Shown: in pieces, positions 60,936-64,000 of the stretch
Position numbering within the stretch: position 1 is the stretch's first letter
How the letters are laid out: every line of letters starts with the position of its first letter
From: Lachnospiraceae bacterium NE2001
Lineage (GTDB): Bacteria; Bacillota; Clostridia; Lachnospirales; Lachnospiraceae
Direction of reading: 5' to 3'
NCBI GenBank assembly: GCA_900110635.1
Contig: FOEK01000001.1
Coordinates: 1 to 64,000 of the forward strand
Length of the DNA stretch: 64,000 bases
Notes under the pieces: generated by a model
What the model saw: only the letters and a program-made list of their open reading frames with translations
Databases searched by the model: none
What the model was told of the DNA's origin: nothing
Translations under genes and position numbers: made by a program

Positions 60936-60994
60936 AACCCGACGAGAACTTTTAAATTATTAAACAGGGGAGAACAGTTCTCGTTGGGTTTTTT
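60936..60994 (+). terminator. Rho-independent terminator of the 59386 lipoprotein gene
   Basis: Arms aacccgacgagaact (60936-60950) and agttctcgttgggtt (60976-60990) pair over 15 bases with one G-T, followed by TTTTTT. Confidence 0.9.
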
Positions 60995-61016
60995 CATGTC
61001 CTGTGCTATACTTGAA

Positions 61017-61096
61017 TGTGCAATGGGGACAAATGTGCAATGGGGACAGTCCCCATTGCACACCCATTGCACATAGGTCCGTCCCTTTTTGCATAT
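61017..61096. repeat. Cluster of family C repeats before the response regulator
   Basis: tgtgcaatggggac occurs twice in direct orientation (from 61018 and 61034); the second copy pairs with tccccattgcaca (61050-61062). A gtccctttttgca segment follows at 61081, as in the 48-bp repeats at 26.4 kb. Confidence 0.8.
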
Positions 61097-61131
61097 TGGG
61101 AATTCTGTAATTTGTTCAAAGGTTATATTAA

Positions 61132-61788
61132 ATGATTAAGATACTGATTGTTGAGGATGAAAAACCAATATCTGACCTGATGGTTATGAATCTGACTATG
61201 GCGGGCTACAACTGTACCGCCCTTTATAATGGTCGGGAAGCTGCTGACCTTCTGGAAGAAAATCAAGGCTTCGATCTTATACTTTTAGATATCATGCTTC
61301 CTGAGATAAATGGTTACGAACTGATGGAATACATTCGTCCTATGGGGATTCCTGTTATCTTCATCACCGCTATGGCATCTCTCGATAACCGCATCAAAGG
61401 CCTCACCTCTGGCGCTGAGGACTATATCGTAAAACCATTTGAAATCGTGGAGCTTCTGGCCCGCATAAATATCGTGCTAAGGCGATACAACAAAACCGAG
61501 ACTACCCTAACTTATAAAGATATAAAAATAGATACGGAGAACCGTATCGTAACTAAAGGGGAGGAGGAGATAAGGCTCACTCCAAAGGAGTTCGACCTGT
61601 TTGTACTATTTGTGCGAAATGTTAATATCACCCTCTTCAAAGACAAGATATTCGAAACCATCTGGGAAACCGAATGGCAGCCGGAATCACGAACCGTTGA
61701 CCTTCACGTCCAGCGTCTACGCAAGAAGCTGGACCTGAAGGACGACCTGAAAACCGCCTACAGCACCGGGTACCGACTCACCACCTAA
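61132..61788 (+). CDS. OmpR/PhoB-family response regulator
   Basis: A 218-residue two-domain regulator. The receiver has the acidic pair EDE (9-10), phosphoacceptor Asp53 (LILLDIMLPEING), the Thr in FITAMAS and the conserved Lys in DYIVKPFE. The winged-helix effector follows (EIRLTPKEFDLFVLFVRNVN, SRTVDLHVQRLRKKL, STGYRLTT). Its expected histidine kinase partner may be the gene at 62826, but that one is on the opposite strand with another gene between. Weak AAAGG ribosome binding site. It could regulate the export operon or the lipoprotein next to it. Confidence 0.93.
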   Translation: MIKILIVEDEKPISDLMVMNLTMAGYNCTALYNGREAADLLEENQGFDLILLDIMLPEINGYELMEYIRPMGIPVIFITAMASLDNRIKGLTSGAEDYIVKPFEIVELLARINIVLRRYNKTETTLTYKDIKIDTENRIVTKGEEEIRLTPKEFDLFVLFVRNVNITLFKDKIFETIWETEWQPESRTVDLHVQRLRKKLDLKDDLKTAYSTGYRLTT

Positions 61789-61797
61789 TCAACAACT

Positions 61798-61835
61798 GAG
61801 AACCGTCCCCACCTGTCGATTTGAGAACCGTCCCC
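61798..61835. repeat. Family B half-palindromes in direct tandem
   Basis: gagaaccgtcccc at 61798-61810 and 61823-61835, between the convergent response regulator and the 61846 gene. Confidence 0.85.
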
Positions 61836-61845
61836 ACTTGTTGAT

Positions 61846-62748
61846 TTATTCTGGCAATAGGACGAGGGTGTAGCCGTTGTCAGTCTTCTGGCTGCTGACA
61901 AGATACTTGAGGGTGCTGGAATTATCCCCGTTGCTTGTCTGCATCAAGCTAAATATCTGGTCTGGCTCGATGCCATCAAACCCATCTACAAATCTGGATG
62001 CATATGTTGTATCCAGTTTTTCTTTTTCTTCATTTGTTGCTGAAGCAACTCTGTAGGCAGTCACCTTGTCATCGTGAACTGTTACCTTCGTGTAGCCATT
62101 ATTGTATGTGTTGGATACTTCTCCATAGTAATTGATGAGGTACAGGCAGTTGGACATTCTTGGCTCAAAGGAGTTAAGATTCTGTCTGACTTCACTATCT
62201 GCCTCAACACCAAGACCGATGGACATATCCGCATATAAAATATCCCCCGATTCAGTGACAATAAACCTGTGATATTCAGAACCATCAAACTTCGTAAATC
62301 GTACATCCCAGAATATGGCAGCATAGGACTGGAAGGTTGTATCCAGCGCTCTGTATGGAATCGCCGACCAGGTGTACCAGGAATCAAAATCTCCCGAAAG
62401 ACTGGTTGGATAGAGTCCCTTTACATACAGATTTTCAACCCTGTTTATTGTGATGGTCTTGATGCCGAACTCCGTCAGCTCGCAGGCACTCTCTCCCACA
62501 CGTTCAACCGTACTCTCCCAGGTACCCGTTATCAGTTGGAGGCGCTCCTCGTTGGTCAGCTGACGCGAAGCATTTTTAATGATTGCTTCTGATGGGCCAG
62601 AGTAATACTGGGCCGGCACATCCTTAATCACTGACAGCTCCGCTTCGTCCTCACGGCGCAGCAGATCACCCGGCAGCCAGATTGCTACAATCGTAACCGC
62701 CACGGTAATCACCACCAGTATTACATTTTTAATCACATACTTTATCAT
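61846..62748 (-). CDS. Membrane-anchored extracytoplasmic protein, unknown function
   Basis: The ATG at 62748 (MIKYVIKNVILVVITVAV) has AGGAAGAG upstream and is preferred over 62799, which lies in a palindrome; 300 residues. One N-terminal hydrophobic helix of about 20 residues acts as anchor or signal, with no lipobox. The rest is an extracytoplasmic alpha/beta domain (LTNEERLQLITGTWES, FDSWYTWSAIPYRALDTTFQ, YHRFIVTESGDILYADM) of no recognised family. It follows the histidine kinase gene on the same strand by 77 bases, so it is likely part of a signalling operon as sensor accessory. Confidence 0.7.
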   Translation of the reverse strand: MIKYVIKNVILVVITVAVTIVAIWLPGDLLRREDEAELSVIKDVPAQYYSGPSEAIIKNASRQLTNEERLQLITGTWESTVERVGESACELTEFGIKTITINRVENLYVKGLYPTSLSGDFDSWYTWSAIPYRALDTTFQSYAAIFWDVRFTKFDGSEYHRFIVTESGDILYADMSIGLGVEADSEVRQNLNSFEPRMSNCLYLINYYGEVSNTYNNGYTKVTVHDDKVTAYRVASATNEEKEKLDTTYASRFVDGFDGIEPDQIFSLMQTSNGDNSSTLKYLVSSQKTDNGYTLVLLPE

Positions 62749-62789
62749 ATTCTCTTCCTGTGTTGTCACAGATATTGTCATAATGACGA

Positions 62790-62822
62790 TTATTGTCACC
62801 TATTACGTTACCGTGACAATAA
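62790..62822. repeat. Family A palindrome before the histidine kinase stop
   Basis: ttattgtcac (62790-62799) and gtgacaataa (62813-62822), 10-bp arms around a 13-base centre with ctattacgttacc; compare 22087. Confidence 0.8.
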
Positions 62823-62825
62823 TCG

Positions 62826-64000
62826 TTAAAATGTTACTATCATCTTGGTTCCTACGCCAAGCTCGCTCTCGATGGAGAGGTCGGCTCCGTGCTCCTTCAG
62901 GATTGCCGCCACCAGTGACATTCCGAGACCCGCTCCACCTTCTCTTCGTGAACGGGACTTGTCTACCATATAGAACTCGTCGCAGATCCTGTCGATGTCC
63001 TCTTCGGCGATGCCGATACCTTGATCCTCTACCACAAATTGATACCACTCTGAAGACGAATCACTCGATTTGTTCTTTTTCGATATTTCATCATCCTTAT
63101 CAGGGTGAAATGTTATCTTCCTGCCAGTGAATCTTATTATCTTGCTATCGTCCTTAGCGTCTGATTCCTTTGCCGCCACCGTTGCCTTCCTTGCATTATC
63201 CAGCAGATTTATAAAAACTGTTTTCAGCAGCGACGCATCGCCAACAAGTGTTTCGCTGTCAAACTCCGATTCCAGTGTTATGCCCGCACCCTCAATAGAC
63301 GGAAGCACTGTCTCCACTACGGAGTCTCCAAGAGCCTGGGTATTCACCGGCTGCTTAGGAATCTCTCCATCCTTCAGATAGATAAGGTCGAAGAGATGCT
63401 GTGACATCTGCTCAAGACGTTTACCCTCAGAGAAAATATAGTTGGCGGCCTTGACTTCAGTCTCTCTTGGAAGCTCCACAGATCTGATAGTATCGGCATA
63501 TCCGATAATCGTAGTCATAGGCGTCTTTATCTCGTGGGTAAAGTCAGCAACAAACTGATCCCTGCGGTGAAGCATATCATTTAACTCATCTATATGACCC
63601 TCAACGGAATCCGCCATATGATTGAACTTTTCTGACAGCAGACCAACCTCGTCACGGGACCGAACCCTGCTTCTCGTATCGAAGTTTCCTTCCGCAAACT
63701 CATCCGTTACACGGTTCAGCTTCTCCAGCGGTCGTGTCAGAAGAAGACTCAGTACATACACAATGAGACCAGAGATCATAAGTATCACGATAATAAAGAT
63801 TCTGAAAACATAAATGTTATAGGTGATAATGGTTCTGGTGTCAGTGATATTTCGCTTGGTTATTATGGTAATGGCCTTCTCTTCAACATAGACGCTGGAC
63901 ACAACGTAGACGAAGGAGCCCTTCTTCTCCTCGGTAATCTGGTAGTTCTTTCTACCATTTGAAGAAGTTTGTTTCAGTACATTCTTGGGGATGGTGTCCT
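62826..64000 (-). CDS. Sensor histidine kinase, N-terminus beyond the window
   Basis: The frame stays open from 62826 to the window edge, so at least 391 residues are C-terminal to the true start. A membrane helix (IFIIVILMISGLIVYVLSLL) is followed by HAMP (TRPLEKLNRVTDEFAEGNF), HisKA with the phosphoacceptor in ADFTHEIKTPMTTIIGYAD, N box LLDNARKA, G1 box VVEDQGIGI, the F box and G2 box REGGAGLGMSLV. All kinase residues are present, with an insertion (about 35 residues, Lys/Ser-rich) between N and G1 boxes. The extracytoplasmic sensor lies mostly outside the window. Its cognate regulator could lie just upstream, beyond 64000. Confidence 0.92.
   Translation of the reverse strand, partial: DTIPKNVLKQTSSNGRKNYQITEEKKGSFVYVVSSVYVEEKAITIITKRNITDTRTIITYNIYVFRIFIIVILMISGLIVYVLSLLLTRPLEKLNRVTDEFAEGNFDTRSRVRSRDEVGLLSEKFNHMADSVEGHIDELNDMLHRRDQFVADFTHEIKTPMTTIIGYADTIRSVELPRETEVKAANYIFSEGKRLEQMSQHLFDLIYLKDGEIPKQPVNTQALGDSVVETVLPSIEGAGITLESEFDSETLVGDASLLKTVFINLLDNARKATVAAKESDAKDDSKIIRFTGRKITFHPDKDDEISKKNKSSDSSSEWYQFVVEDQGIGIAEEDIDRICDEFYMVDKSRSRREGGAGLGMSLVAAILKEHGADLSIESELGVGTKMIVTF

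Overview
The window looks like a chromosomal segment of a low-GC, Gram-positive Clostridia member, most likely Lachnospiraceae. The basis is the AddAB-type nuclease pair, a BlaI/M56 regulator pair, LacI-like/GGDEF fusions, CotH plus cell-wall-binding repeats, many lipoproteins with Firmicutes lipoboxes, strong AGGAGG ribosome binding sites, and the GAGAACCGTCCCC-type interspersed palindromes common in that group. No rRNA, CRISPR array or complete canonical tRNA is present. Most genes lie on the minus strand.

Layout. 1-2.1 kb: the N-terminus of an IS200/IS605 TnpA cut by the window edge, a flavodoxin-fold oxidoreductase and a small membrane protein. 1.4-10.3 kb is an accessory region: Nudix hydrolase plus PLD/SF2/DUF3427 helicase, a CPCC protein pair, a candidate small RNA with a perfect consensus promoter, an XRE-ImmA/IrrE plus PIN toxin-antitoxin pair, and a broken second copy of the helicase's PLD domain carrying a cluster of short palindromes. 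10.4-15.1 kb: M18 aminopeptidase, CotH surface protein, a sugar/choline kinase-like protein. 15.1-17.6 kb: a TerD-like-domain protein and a tRNA-Gly-like sequence whose halves are in permuted order between 25-bp direct repeats. 17.6-25.4 kb: metallophosphoesterase, diguanylate cyclase, shikimate kinase, membrane protein, M56-M23 sensor peptidase with BlaI, and two small membrane proteins. 25.4-31.4 kb: a possible cluster of a tandem-AAA+ ATPase, an HTH protein and two unknowns. 31.5-40.1 kb: AddA-like, AddB-like and PcrA/UvrD helicases. 40.2-42.4 kb: membrane protein, YgjP-like peptidase, ClpP. 42.4-47.1 kb: an unknown protein, a WYL regulator and a CbbX/SpoVK-type AAA+ ATPase whose two promoter regions share a GGGAATATATTCCC-like operator, so they probably form one regulon. 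47.1-48.5 kb: Cca. 48.8-59.1 kb: a six-gene MacAB-like export operon. 59.4-64 kb: a lipoprotein, an OmpR-type response regulator, a membrane-anchored protein and a histidine kinase cut by the window edge.

The other strong theme is interspersed palindromic DNA. At least five families of short palindromes sit in intergenic gaps and sometimes supply the last codons of genes. The best candidates for something new are the permuted tRNA-like locus (17.36-17.52 kb), the WYL/AAA+ regulon, the tandem-AAA+ cluster, the small RNA at 6.27 kb, and the palindromic mini-elements. All functional calls come from reading motifs by eye; no database search was possible.
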